Part shown: positions 51,898 to 60,091 of the stretch, one piece after another
Layout: each line of letters begins with the position of its first letter
How positions within the stretch are numbered: position 1 is the first letter of the stretch
From: Priestia koreensis
GTDB taxonomy: Bacteria > Bacillota > Bacilli > Bacillales > Bacillaceae_H
Direction: 5' to 3'
NCBI RefSeq assembly: GCF_001274935.1
Contig: NZ_LILC01000004.1
Span: 1-64,000 of the forward strand
DNA: 64,000 nt
Program-made: the position numbers and the translations under genes
The notes under the pieces: model-generated
The model's database searches: none
What the model was told of the DNA's origin: nothing
What the model saw: only the letters and a program-made list of their open reading frames with translations

Positions 51898-52704
51898 TTA
51901 TGCAGTCACATGCCCTGATTGATAGGCTTCATACGCCTCTTGTGCTGTTCCATTTTGATGCACAAGGACGTCAAGCGCCGCTACTACGCCCGCCGGATTT
52001 TCATCTTGCGTAATATTACGACCAACGGCTACTCCTTTAGCCCCCACGTCCATACAATGGCGAACAAAGGTAAAGTAATCCAAAATATGTCCAGTTTTAG
52101 GACCTCCTAACGCAAGAACAGGGCGATTCGCTAATCGAACAATTTCTTCATCTTCTTTGTTACCAGAGAATCGTGTTTTAATAATATCTGCGCCTAACTC
52201 CGCGCCCAACCTAGCACCTGAAGCGATAACATCAGGACGATTTGATGCTTCGCTCGTAACCGCGTATCCGTAAGGAAGCGTTTCACACATAAATGGCAGG
52301 TTCCAATGATCGGCCTGTCTCGCTAGGTCAAACGCAATTCTGTGAGAGCTTACTTCGTTAGAGGCACCTGGAAATGTCATTGAAATAATGCCGTCCGCCC
52401 CAAGTTTTAACGCTTCTTCTACTGTAACGATTCCTGTCGTATAAGGAACGCTTGGATCAAACACACTTGTGGAAAGGTCGGCTCTTACAAGCATACCGAT
52501 ATCCGAAAATTCTTCTGCATACCTTTTGGCCATTCCATATGTCACAAGAACCGCATCAAGGCCATTTCCAATCAGGCCTGGAAGTTGTGAAATGGTTTCA
52601 TCAATTCCTTTTGTTTTGGTTGAAAAATAATAGCCATCTAGGGCCAACGTGATTGATTTTCCGTCTTTTGCAAATATGCGGGACATTCTTCTTGTTTTTT
52701 CCAT
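51898..52704 (-). CDS. Class I aldolase, DhnA/LsrF-FbaB type
   Basis: 268 residues. The segment GADIIKTRFSGNKED with Lys176 provides the Schiff-base lysine; SITLALDGYYFS, VADLSTSVFDP-like and VLALGGPKTG complete the barrel pattern of DhnA/DeoC-type class I aldolases such as LsrF and FbaB. It would cleave a phosphorylated ketose made by the kinase. GGAGGAG is six bases before the ATG. First gene of the operon; a leader terminator lies just upstream. Confidence 0.8.
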   Translation of the reverse strand: MEKTRRMSRIFAKDGKSITLALDGYYFSTKTKGIDETISQLPGLIGNGLDAVLVTYGMAKRYAEEFSDIGMLVRADLSTSVFDPSVPYTTGIVTVEEALKLGADGIISMTFPGASNEVSSHRIAFDLARQADHWNLPFMCETLPYGYAVTSEASNRPDVIASGARLGAELGADIIKTRFSGNKEDEEIVRLANRPVLALGGPKTGHILDYFTFVRHCMDVGAKGVAVGRNITQDENPAGVVAALDVLVHQNGTAQEAYEAYQSGHVTA

Positions 52705-52735
52705 GTAATCTCCTCCATGTTTTATACTTTAACAA

Positions 52736-52795
52736 CGGAAAAAATCCCCACAAAGAATGAACAGTTGCCTGTCAGCCTTTTGTGGGGATTCTCCG
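52736..52795 (-). promoter_or_regulatory. Leader terminator 1 (likely antitermination target)
   Basis: On the minus strand CGGAGAATCCCCACAAAA, 23-base loop region, TTTGTGGGGATTTTTTCCG. The 12-bp stem (52743-52754 with 52779-52790) and flanks GAGAATCCC and CCGTTG are shared with leader 2. Confidence 0.75.
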
Positions 52796-52844
52796 TATCA
52801 CATACCCATACATGCTATTTTGTTGTATCGAAAGAATTAACTTA

Positions 52845-52873
52845 ATTTTATGACAATAAAACCAAAGAGTCAA
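52845..52873 (-). promoter_or_regulatory. Sigma-A promoter of the carbohydrate operon
   Basis: On the minus strand TTGACT (52873-52868), 17 bases, TAAAAT (52850-52845). It is about 50 bases before leader 1. Confidence 0.75.
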
Positions 52874-52880
52874 GACATTT

Positions 52881-52895
52881 TTGAAAGCGTTTTAT
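52881..52895. promoter_or_regulatory. cre-like site (CcpA) of the carbohydrate operon
   Basis: TTGAAAGCGTTTTAT fits WTGNAANCGNWNNCW except for one position; it lies seven bases upstream of the -35 box. Confidence 0.55.
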
Positions 52896-52897
52896 TT

Positions 52898-53518
52898 TTA
52901 ATTTTTCTCTATCTTTTTGATGAGCTGAATAACCTGCTCATCATCTCCAACATCTACTGAAACAAGATTTGTATGTTTAATAATATCTTTGTAGAAGTCT
53001 TCTCCAGCAGGATACTGTCCATCCCAGCGAAGTGGGACATTGTATACGTTAATTGTCCCGTTTCCATTTCCGCTATAAGTTACTGAACCATCTACTAAGC
53101 GCGACCCTGCTAGTTGAATGACATCCTCTGGGTAACTTCCGCTTGTTTCATCATCAGGGTTTAATTTTGTACCAGCTTTGATATGTTGAATATAGAGGTG
53201 ATCGATTTGTTGATTCAGCCCAAGCTGAAGCCAAACCCGTGCATATTCAATCTTTTTCGAAGAGTATGCTGAAAGTGGATCTGTTTTTTCTTTCAAATTT
53301 TCTTGATTCTCTGAGGACGTGTCTTTTTGTTCCGGTTTTGTACTGTCTACGTTATGTTCACTAGAATTTCGTTGTTCTTCAGATGGGTTTTTCTCACTAT
53401 TTTCTACTACTTTCGTAGAATTTCCTGTTGCTGCTTCATCATCGCTACACCCTGTCATAAGCAAGGAAAATGATAGAAGTGCGATTGATGGATAAATAAA
53501 TATGGTTTGTTTTTTCAT
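52898..53518 (-). CDS. Hypothetical lipoprotein
   Basis: 206 residues. Type II signal peptide with lipobox LMTGC (Cys24), a long Ser/Glu/Asn-rich linker (to ~80) and a C-terminal domain (KIEYARVWLQLGLNQQIDHLYIQHIKAGTKL, TINVYNVPLRWDGQYPAGED) that is found in several Bacillus lipoproteins of unknown role. Predicted outer face of the membrane. Ribosome site AAGGAA. Single gene. Confidence 0.75.
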   Translation of the reverse strand: MKKQTIFIYPSIALLSFSLLMTGCSDDEAATGNSTKVVENSEKNPSEEQRNSSEHNVDSTKPEQKDTSSENQENLKEKTDPLSAYSSKKIEYARVWLQLGLNQQIDHLYIQHIKAGTKLNPDDETSGSYPEDVIQLAGSRLVDGSVTYSGNGNGTINVYNVPLRWDGQYPAGEDFYKDIIKHTNLVSVDVGDDEQVIQLIKKIEKN

Positions 53519-53577
53519 GTTACCATTCCTTTCCTCGTCTTCTATTATACCAAAATGGTATTATCAACCATCATATA

Positions 53578-53765
53578 TTATTTTTGTTCTTCTTCTTCTG
53601 CTAAAACATGGTCATCATAGTCTTGAAGCTGACGAGAAATCTCATAGCCCCCTTCAATTAAATTAGCCATTATTTCTAAGCTAATCTTAATTCTTTTGCC
53701 ATTTTCAAACTTCTCTTGAATGCAAACGTTCCTAACCAGATCGAAACGACTCCCTGTTTCTCCAT
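53578..53765 (-). pseudogene. Small frameshifted immunity-type gene remnant
   Basis: An ATG at 53765 with AAGGAGG nine bases upstream opens MEKQGVVSIWLGTF, the typical start of Imm22-type immunity proteins (recalled), and stops after 29 codons. A second frame in the same stretch reads FENGKRIKISLEIMANLIEG ... YDDHVLAEEEEQK to 53578. Both are short. It is probably a deleted and shifted remnant downstream of the MocR gene; low confidence in the family. Confidence 0.35.
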
Positions 53766-53782
53766 TTCCATCCTCCTTTTTC

Positions 53783-55159
53783 TTACATACGAAAAATAGA
53801 ATTCGGTATCCTCTGTTCTTTACGTTTCTCTATTTCCTGAATGCACTGGGCCATTTTTTGTACTCCTCGTAAAATATCATCTTCGTGAACTTGTGAAATA
53901 CTTAACCGTAGTAGGTTTTGATGTTGATATTCGGGCAAATAAAAACGCGCGCCATCGTCCATGTGCACTCCGTGTTCGACTAGCTTCTCCACAACACGCT
54001 TTGCACGTACGTTTTGTGGTAAAAAAACGGAGGCGTAAAATCCTGATGTGGGGGTTGTGAAAGAGACCTGTGATGATAAAAATTCCTCAAAAGATGTTTG
54101 TAACAGCTTCATTTTTTTATCATACAGCTTTTGAACCTTCTTCAGGTGTGTTTCAAACATGCCACTTTTTAAGTAGATTTCAAGTGCTCCTTGAGACAGC
54201 GCCGAGCTTGTAAAATCCGCGCTAAATTTGTAGCGTAAAAAATGATGTTGCATAAGAGGTGGTAATACGACGGTAGCCACCCGTAGTCCAGGAAGAAACA
54301 CTTTAGAAAAGCTTTTAATGTAGATCACACGACCAGAAGGATTAAACGCAAATAAAGGGTCTGCTTTTGTATCAGGGTCTAAGTCACCTAAAAAATCATC
54401 CTCTACGAGATACACATCGTATTTCTCCGCAAGCTCCACGATTTTCTTCTTTTCCTTGTTTGTATAACAATGACCTAAAGGGTTATGAAACCGAGGAATA
54501 ATATAGAAAAATTTAATATCGTTGTTTCGGAAAATGTACTCCAACTGCTCAAGATCAATGCCGTCCATCGAAAGTGGAATGCCAAATGTTTGAACACCGT
54601 GTAAATGTGCGGACTCAATAAATCCAAAATATGTAGGCTGCTCAATTAAAATATTCTTCTTTCCGTTCGGAAATGGCATGGAAACAAACAGGTTTAGAGC
54701 CTGCTGAGAGCCGGATACGATGACTAAACGCTCTGGTGACGTAAACACTTGAAGGTTTTGTAGATAAGTCACAAGTTCCTTACGCAGTGATACGTTTCCT
54801 TGTGGATCTGAATAGGTAAACAGCTCTTCCTTGTATTGATCAATCGCTTGATTTAGACAATGTTGAAACTCACGATAAGGTAGGACGGTTTGATCAGGTC
54901 CTGCCGATAAAAAATCAATCGTGTTGTCAGATGATTTTGCCTGTTTTACATCTGTCACAACATAATAACCACTCTTTGCAATTGAATAAATGACGTGCTC
55001 TTTTTCTAATTCTGTATATGCCTTAATAATCGTATTTTTACTGCAAGCTAGCTCTTCCGCCAGTTGACGAACGGACGGAAGTTTATCACCAGCGTGTAGA
55101 ATTCCACGATCCAAACGTTGCTGAATGTTCGCCATTACTTCTATGTATTTTGCAGTCAT
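53783..55159 (-). CDS. MocR-type regulator (GntR HTH + aminotransferase fold), YcxD-like
   Basis: About 458 residues from the ATG at 55159 (GGAGAGG seven bases upstream). N-terminal GntR winged helix (LHAGDKLPSVRQLAEELACSKNTI) and a fold-type I aminotransferase domain with the PLP lysine in YIKSFSKVFLPGLRV and the cofactor-phosphate region VSGSQQALN. MocR proteins sense amino-acid- or PLP-like ligands. It is divergent from an EamA transporter gene, exactly the ycxD-ycxC arrangement of B. subtilis, so it presumably regulates that exporter. Confidence 0.88.
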   Translation of the reverse strand: MTAKYIEVMANIQQRLDRGILHAGDKLPSVRQLAEELACSKNTIIKAYTELEKEHVIYSIAKSGYYVVTDVKQAKSSDNTIDFLSAGPDQTVLPYREFQHCLNQAIDQYKEELFTYSDPQGNVSLRKELVTYLQNLQVFTSPERLVIVSGSQQALNLFVSMPFPNGKKNILIEQPTYFGFIESAHLHGVQTFGIPLSMDGIDLEQLEYIFRNNDIKFFYIIPRFHNPLGHCYTNKEKKKIVELAEKYDVYLVEDDFLGDLDPDTKADPLFAFNPSGRVIYIKSFSKVFLPGLRVATVVLPPLMQHHFLRYKFSADFTSSALSQGALEIYLKSGMFETHLKKVQKLYDKKMKLLQTSFEEFLSSQVSFTTPTSGFYASVFLPQNVRAKRVVEKLVEHGVHMDDGARFYLPEYQHQNLLRLSISQVHEDDILRGVQKMAQCIQEIEKRKEQRIPNSIFRM

Positions 55160-55317
55160 TACCTGCCCTCTCCTTTTTGTACCCATACAGATGGGAAAAA
55201 GTGTCGTTCTTTTAAAGGCTGTACCATACTATGATGTTAATTATAGCAAAACTGTTTCTAAAAACGTCCTCATCCATGCAGTTTTGATACAAACACACAC
55301 GATAGGAGTAGAAAAAG

Positions 55318-56259
55318 ATGCAAAAGGAATCGAAGGAAAAGGTAGGATTGTTGTTAGGAGCAATAGGTGTGATTTGTTTTAGTTTAACACTTCCTGCTAC
55401 GCGTGTAGCCGTTGAGTATTTTGGAGCAACGATCGTTGGATTAGGAAGAACCGTAGCGGCTTCTATTTTAGTCGGTATTATTTTATTCATTCGAAAAGAA
55501 GCGTTACCATCTCGGCAACATTTTAAAAGCTTGCTAATTATCGCCTTTGGTACGGTGCTTGGTTTTCCACTTTTAACATCGTTTTCAATGGAGTCACTTC
55601 CTGTTTCACATGGGGCTGTGGAAGTTGCGCTGCTTCCATTATCGACTGCAGGTTTTTCCATTATTCGAGGCGGTGAGCGTCCTTCATTAAAGTTTTGGCT
55701 TTCAAGTATTATCGGATCGTTGGCTGTCATCGTCTATGCCATTCATCTCGGATTAGGCTCATTTCAATTAGCCGATTTCGCCCTCATCGCAGCCATTATC
55801 ATTCTTGGTCTTAGCTATGCTGAAGGTGGAAAACTGGCAAAAGAACTAGGAAGCTGGCAAGTCATTGCCTGGTCGATTATGATCGGGGCACCGTTTTTTG
55901 TCCTTCCAGTTATTTTTCAATTTTCCCCAAGCATGCTTCATGCACCGATTGAAGCGTGGGGAGGCTTTCTTTATCTAACCATCGTCAGTCAATTTCTTGC
56001 GTACGTCGCCTGGTATAAAGGAATGGCGCTAGGTGGGATTGCACGAGTAAGTCAAATCCAATATCTACAGCCGTTTTTAATGATTATGTTTGCCGGATTA
56101 TTTTTAGGAGAATCGATTACGTTATTTACGATGATTACGGCTCTTATTGTTGTGTTCTCTGTGATGATTGGGAAAAATGCGCCGGTATTAAAAAAGGAGG
56201 GATCGGCAACAGAAATCTTGCCTTCTTCTAAAAACCAGAGTGATAATCAGCCCCTATAA
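55318..56259 (+). CDS. EamA/DMT family transporter, YcxC-like
   Basis: 313 residues, ten membrane segments in two EamA repeats (about 8-140 and 150-285), charged C-terminal tail. Typical sequences: LPATRVAVEYFGATIVGLGRTV and QYLQPFLMIMFAGLFLGESIT. Such proteins export metabolites, often amino-acid derivatives. AGGAG is nine bases before the ATG. Divergent from the MocR gene; terminator directly after. Confidence 0.85.
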   Translation: MQKESKEKVGLLLGAIGVICFSLTLPATRVAVEYFGATIVGLGRTVAASILVGIILFIRKEALPSRQHFKSLLIIAFGTVLGFPLLTSFSMESLPVSHGAVEVALLPLSTAGFSIIRGGERPSLKFWLSSIIGSLAVIVYAIHLGLGSFQLADFALIAAIIILGLSYAEGGKLAKELGSWQVIAWSIMIGAPFFVLPVIFQFSPSMLHAPIEAWGGFLYLTIVSQFLAYVAWYKGMALGGIARVSQIQYLQPFLMIMFAGLFLGESITLFTMITALIVVFSVMIGKNAPVLKKEGSATEILPSSKNQSDNQPL

Positions 56260-56262
56260 TAG

Positions 56263-56297
56263 AAAAACAGCGGTAGATAATCTCCGCTGTTTTTAGT
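56263..56297. terminator. Terminator between converging EamA and ABC genes
   Basis: AAAAACAGCGG / CCGCTGTTTTT with a ten-base loop. Confidence 0.85.
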
Positions 56298-56300
56298 CAT

Positions 56301-57002
56301 TTAACCGATCGTTGAAGGTTTTACTTTTGTTTGTAAGGTTAGTTTTCCATCCTCCATGTGATAAACACGATCACAATATGCTAGCATCCGCTCATCATGT
56401 GTCACCATAATAGCCGCCTTTTTTCTTTTTTTCACTTCGTCGCCAATTAGATTTACCACTTCATGGGCACGGTTTGAATCTAGGCTTGCTGTCGGTTCAT
56501 CGGCAAGGATAATGCTTGGTTGATTGAATAAAGATCTAGCAATTGCTACTCGCTAGCGCTCTCCTCCTGATAATTCGTTAGGCTTTTTGGCAAACTTATC
56601 TCCTAATCCAAGATCTGCAAGTAGCTTTCTGGCAAACACACGGTCTTCTGCTTGTACCATACCAGCCATTTTTTTGACTAAAATTAACTGATCTAGCACT
56701 GATAAATACGGAATTAAATTCGATGATTGTAAAATAAATCCGATTTCAGTCAAGCGAAATTCAGCTAACTCTTTTTCATTTAAACGAGCTACGTCCTGGT
56801 TGTTGACGAGTACACTTCCAGATGTGGGTTTAATTAATGCCCCAATAATGGAAAGTATCGTACTTTTACCTGATCCAGATGGTCCTGCAATTGCAACCAG
56901 TTCACCCGAATTTACACGCATAGATACTTCCTTTAGTGCTATGACAGTTGAAGAACCTTGTTCATACTGTTTTGTTACGTGATGTAATTCAATACCACTC
57001 AT
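56301..57002 (-). pseudogene. ABC transporter ATPase gene with TAG in the LSGGxxQ motif
   Basis: The frame begins SGIELHHVTKQYEQGSS with Walker A GPSGSGKST (about residues 40-48). At residue 150, inside the signature motif LSGGER-stop-RVAIARSL, a TAG (56553-56555) stands where the family has Gln (CAG). The frame then continues normally: SIILADEPTASLDSN (Walker B and D-loop) and MVTHDERML to TAA 56301. So one C-to-T change explains the break, which would inactivate the ATPase. Partner of the permease gene upstream; HrtA/MacB/LolD type. Everything except that codon is intact. Confidence 0.85.
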
Positions 57003-58124
57003 TTATTCCACTCTCCCCAAAGCTGTTAGCGGATCAATTTTTGTTATTTGTCGTACCGAGACGATTGAACTTAATAAGCTGATAATTAATAAGGAAATAC
57101 CATATAAAATGAGTAATTTTACATCTAAGTTAAAGGGCATATCCTTTGGAAATACAAGGGCCGTTAAGTATGTTAATCCAATTCCGATGACAATACCGAA
57201 CGCGGACAAAATAAATACCTGTGACACAATGGCCTTTGAAATGAAGCGATTAGATGCTCCTATTGCTTTCATGACACCAAACTGCTGCGTCTTCTGAATG
57301 GTAATAACATAAAAGAATACAGCAATGATAAACGCCGAAATAACAATAAGAAAAGCAAGCATCATCAAAATTGTTCCGGATTCTTCTTTGTACCCTGGCA
57401 TTCCTTTGACAGCTGTTGATTTTGTAACTGTTTTAATCCCTTGTATGTCTTTATCAAGCTTGTCACCATCTAAGTTAGGCGCCTGTAAAATAATTGCTTG
57501 AACAGGCTCTTTTATTCCATTGTCCGCTCCTGGTGCAGCGTATTGATACTCCCGCCATGTATCTAATGTTGAAAATAAGGCAGGCAAGTGATTAAAGGTT
57601 TGATTTTTAACAAACCCCACAATTGTTGCTTCCATTTTCGAATTAGAAATAAGAAGCTGATCGCCAAGCTTATAGCCTTTATCCTTTAAGCTTTCATCTG
57701 CAAGCAAACCGAGCTCATGTTGGTTCGACAGTTGCCTTCCTTCAATGACGGTTGGTTCAACAAAGGACCCAGCTTGAATCCCTAATAGTGCCACATCCGT
57801 CTTTTTACTGCTATTATCTAATTCCCTTTTGGAAATAGAAGCCATAGATGAGCCAAATCCTGCTGCATCTTCTACACCCTTGGTGCTGTTAATCTCATTT
57901 ACTTTTTCCTCGGACAGAATGGACTTACTGAATGTAGCACCAGCAGTTTCCTCATACACAACATAATCTGCCTTCAAATTTTTAACAGCAGCGGCACTTA
58001 AGGATGAAAGACCATTTCCTAGCCCTGACAAAATAAATACTAGCCACGCAATAAGGATAATAATGACACTCATCATCGCATACCGAAATTTTGCATGCTT
58101 TAACTCCTTTAATGCTAGAAACAA
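57003..58124 (-). CDS. FtsX-domain ABC permease, HrtB-like
   Basis: 373 residues. One N-terminal membrane segment (about 15-36), a ~200-residue extracytoplasmic domain, and three C-terminal membrane segments of the FtsX domain (VISAFIIAVFFYVITIQKTQQFGVMKAIGAS). This four-segment form is that of HrtB/DevC-type exporters (heme, antibiotics, lipids). TTG start, seven bases after GGGGGAG. It stops at 57003, directly at the ATPase start. A TetR gene and an operator array lie upstream. With a broken ATPase the exporter is probably non-functional. Confidence 0.85.
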   Translation of the reverse strand: MFLALKELKHAKFRYAMMSVIIILIAWLVFILSGLGNGLSSLSAAAVKNLKADYVVYEETAGATFSKSILSEEKVNEINSTKGVEDAAGFGSSMASISKRELDNSSKKTDVALLGIQAGSFVEPTVIEGRQLSNQHELGLLADESLKDKGYKLGDQLLISNSKMEATIVGFVKNQTFNHLPALFSTLDTWREYQYAAPGADNGIKEPVQAIILQAPNLDGDKLDKDIQGIKTVTKSTAVKGMPGYKEESGTILMMLAFLIVISAFIIAVFFYVITIQKTQQFGVMKAIGASNRFISKAIVSQVFILSAFGIVIGIGLTYLTALVFPKDMPFNLDVKLLILYGISLLIISLLSSIVSVRQITKIDPLTALGRVE

Positions 58125-58144
58125 AGTTAAGCTCCCCCTTCAGA

Positions 58145-58350
58145 AAAGTTACAAAATTGTAACTTTACTACAAAAAATAAACATGAATTTTCTTCTTTAA
58201 CACTAAAAGTTACACAAATGTAACCTTTAAGCAAACAAATATCTTTGTGCTGCCTCCTTATGATATTTAGTTACACAAGTGTCACTTTTGGATAAAAAGT
58301 AACTTATGTGTTTTCAAAAAAATTATACACATAAGTTACACAAGTGTCAC
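58145..58350. promoter_or_regulatory. Array of four operator palindromes for the TetR regulator
   Basis: Related palindromes: AAGTTACAAAATTGTAACTT (core of 58145-58166), GTTACACAAATGTAAC (58209-58224), GTTACACAAGTGTCAC (58270-58285) and GTTACACAAGTGTCAC (58335-58350), plus a half-site near 58297. The last overlaps the end of the TetR gene. Confidence 0.75.
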
Positions 58351-58922
58351 TTATTTTGTTGAATACCATTTAAGATTAACTTTTTCGTGTAATTCAGCAC
58401 TTGTTCGTCTTCCATACCGGAATGATTGGGAATGGAAATGCTTTGAAATATAAATCCTAACAGAAGTTCATCAGGCATGTCTTTTTCAATGTGACCCTCA
58501 TTTTTTCCCTGATGTACAATGTGGATGAGCGGCCTATATAACTCTCCGTGCATGGATGAAAGCTTTTCCTTTTTCGCCTCTAAAAGTGGAGCACCTTTGG
58601 TAGGAATGACGTGTTGCATGCCAAGAATTAAATGCAACTCTTTAGATGCAAAGATCTTCTTTAAAAGAATGTCTATTTTTTCCAAAAAAGGTAGCTCCGT
58701 TGGTATAGAAGAAAGACTTTCGATGGTGTTCCTCATTTCTTCAATCATAAAATCGAGTAGTAATTCATCTTTATTCTGATAATATTTATAAATAGCGGCT
58801 CGCGTTACACCAAGCTGAGTAGCAAGTTGACCAATGGTAAATCCTTCATACCCTGCTTGAATCACCAGCTTTTTCGTCTCATGAAATAAATCCCCTGTAT
58901 TAAACTTTCGCTCTCTACCCAT
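58347..58922 (-). CDS. TetR/AcrR family regulator of the ABC exporter
   Basis: About 191 residues from the ATG at 58922 (GAAGGG ten bases upstream); an earlier ATG at 58949 has its ribosome site too close. HTH: FTIGQLATQLGVTRAAIYKYYQNKDELL. The C-terminal domain belongs to the TetR_C_13-like group. It is the first gene before the exporter genes on the same strand and is followed by repeated palindromes that are its likely operators. Confidence 0.85.
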   Translation of the reverse strand: MGRERKFNTGDLFHETKKLVIQAGYEGFTIGQLATQLGVTRAAIYKYYQNKDELLLDFMIEEMRNTIESLSSIPTELPFLEKIDILLKKIFASKELHLILGMQHVIPTKGAPLLEAKKEKLSSMHGELYRPLIHIVHQGKNEGHIEKDMPDELLLGFIFQSISIPNHSGMEDEQVLNYTKKLILNGIQQNK

Positions 58923-59284
58923 TATTGACCGACCCTTCTTTCCGTTCATTCCTTACGTTCGCTATGTAGTATTTTATCCATTTTGCCTGTTCGCTATCAT
59001 TCGTGATGGACTGAGCGTAAGCGTATGTAAAGCTACTTCTGATTGACTATGATTTTATCAGACTCCTCCCATGGTATCAATATCTTAGCCGCCCTTCGTA
59101 TTACTCACAATATAATCCTACCTAATAAAAAGATGAATATCCTCATGAACGATTCACTGCTTTAAAACCCCCTACTTGGAATGGTGATTAAAATAATTCC
59201 CTAACTCCTTTTCGCCACATATGGAATTTATAGTAAAATAGAGGGTGTCACACTGGTTCTTACGTTAAAAAAGGAGAAGAGAGA
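58923..59284. other. Intergenic region before the metallophosphoesterase gene
   Basis: About 360 bases with no convincing gene. Promoters of the divergent TetR and phosphoesterase genes must lie here; no clear hexamer pair or palindrome was found. Confidence 0.3.
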
Positions 59285-59932
59285 ATGAAACATAAAATAG
59301 CATTGCTTGCAGACGTTCATGGTAACATAAGTGCCTTAAAGGCTGTTTTAAACGACTGCAAGAAAGAGAATGTAACAGAGTACTGGTTTTTAGGAGACTT
59401 ACTTATGCCTGGTCCGGGTACGAACGAGCTGTTTCAACTACTTGAGAGCGTCAACACGACTCTGTATGTAAAGGGAAACTGGGAAGATTGTTTTTTAGAG
59501 GTGCTACAGAAGGACATCGATTTAGATCATGAAACGGATGTTTATATCGCAAGACTGACGCAGTTTCAATGCGAGAACTTAAACGAAGCATACATAGAAA
59601 AGATAAAGTGTTTACCCATGCATCAGGTAGAGAATCGAAATGCGCTCTCTATCAGCATTAGTCATCATCTTCCACAAAAAGAATTACGGGAGAGATTTAT
59701 CTCCTGATAATGACCAGCAACAATTTGACCAATTATTTGATCAATCTCATGACATTGCGATTTACGCACATACTCATCATCAATTACTTCGTTATAGCAG
59801 CAACGATCAGCTCATTATCAATCCAGGAACAGTTGGCCAGCCCTTTTATAAATGGGACAAGTTCCAATCTGACCGTCGCGCTCAATACGCAATTTTAGAA
59901 ATCGATGATGCAGGCGTTGCTAACGTTCATTG
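59285..59932 (+). pseudogene. Metallophosphoesterase gene, 5' part (frameshifted and cut by an IS)
   Basis: AAGGAG is near the ATG. Calcineurin-like metal motifs: LLADVHGNISALKAV, FLGDLLMPGPG, GNWED and, in the second frame, YAHTHHQ. The frame shifts after SISHHLP in a run of five A (59676-59680): removal of one A joins it to NYGRDLSPDNDQQQFDQLFD. The coding sequence then continues to ANVH at 59930 and stops being gene sequence where the IS begins at 59933. The 3' part is found on the other side of the IS at 61588-61810. Function: YfcE/MJ0936-like cytoplasmic phosphodiesterase, now inactive. Confidence 0.85.
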
Positions 59933-60091
59933 TGAACTACCCGCCACTTAGCACCCTTACAGGTTGCTTGAAGTGGGGGCTTCCAAGATCATAAGACCTT
60001 TTCTTTTATTGCATCTTCATCCACGCCTAAACGGTCGTGTCCAATGCCTTTCCTTCGCGGCGTTCCGACCGCTAGAAAAAATCGAGACAAA
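59933..60091 (-). ncRNA. Probable omega (reRNA) guide RNA of the TnpB element
   Basis: The stretch from the tnpB stop to the right end, rich in paired segments (GCGGTCGGAACGCCGC and the terminal hairpin), has the position of the reRNA/omegaRNA. Its guide would be the flank beyond 59933: CAATGAACGTTAGCAACGCC on the minus strand. Ends are inferred. Confidence 0.5.
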
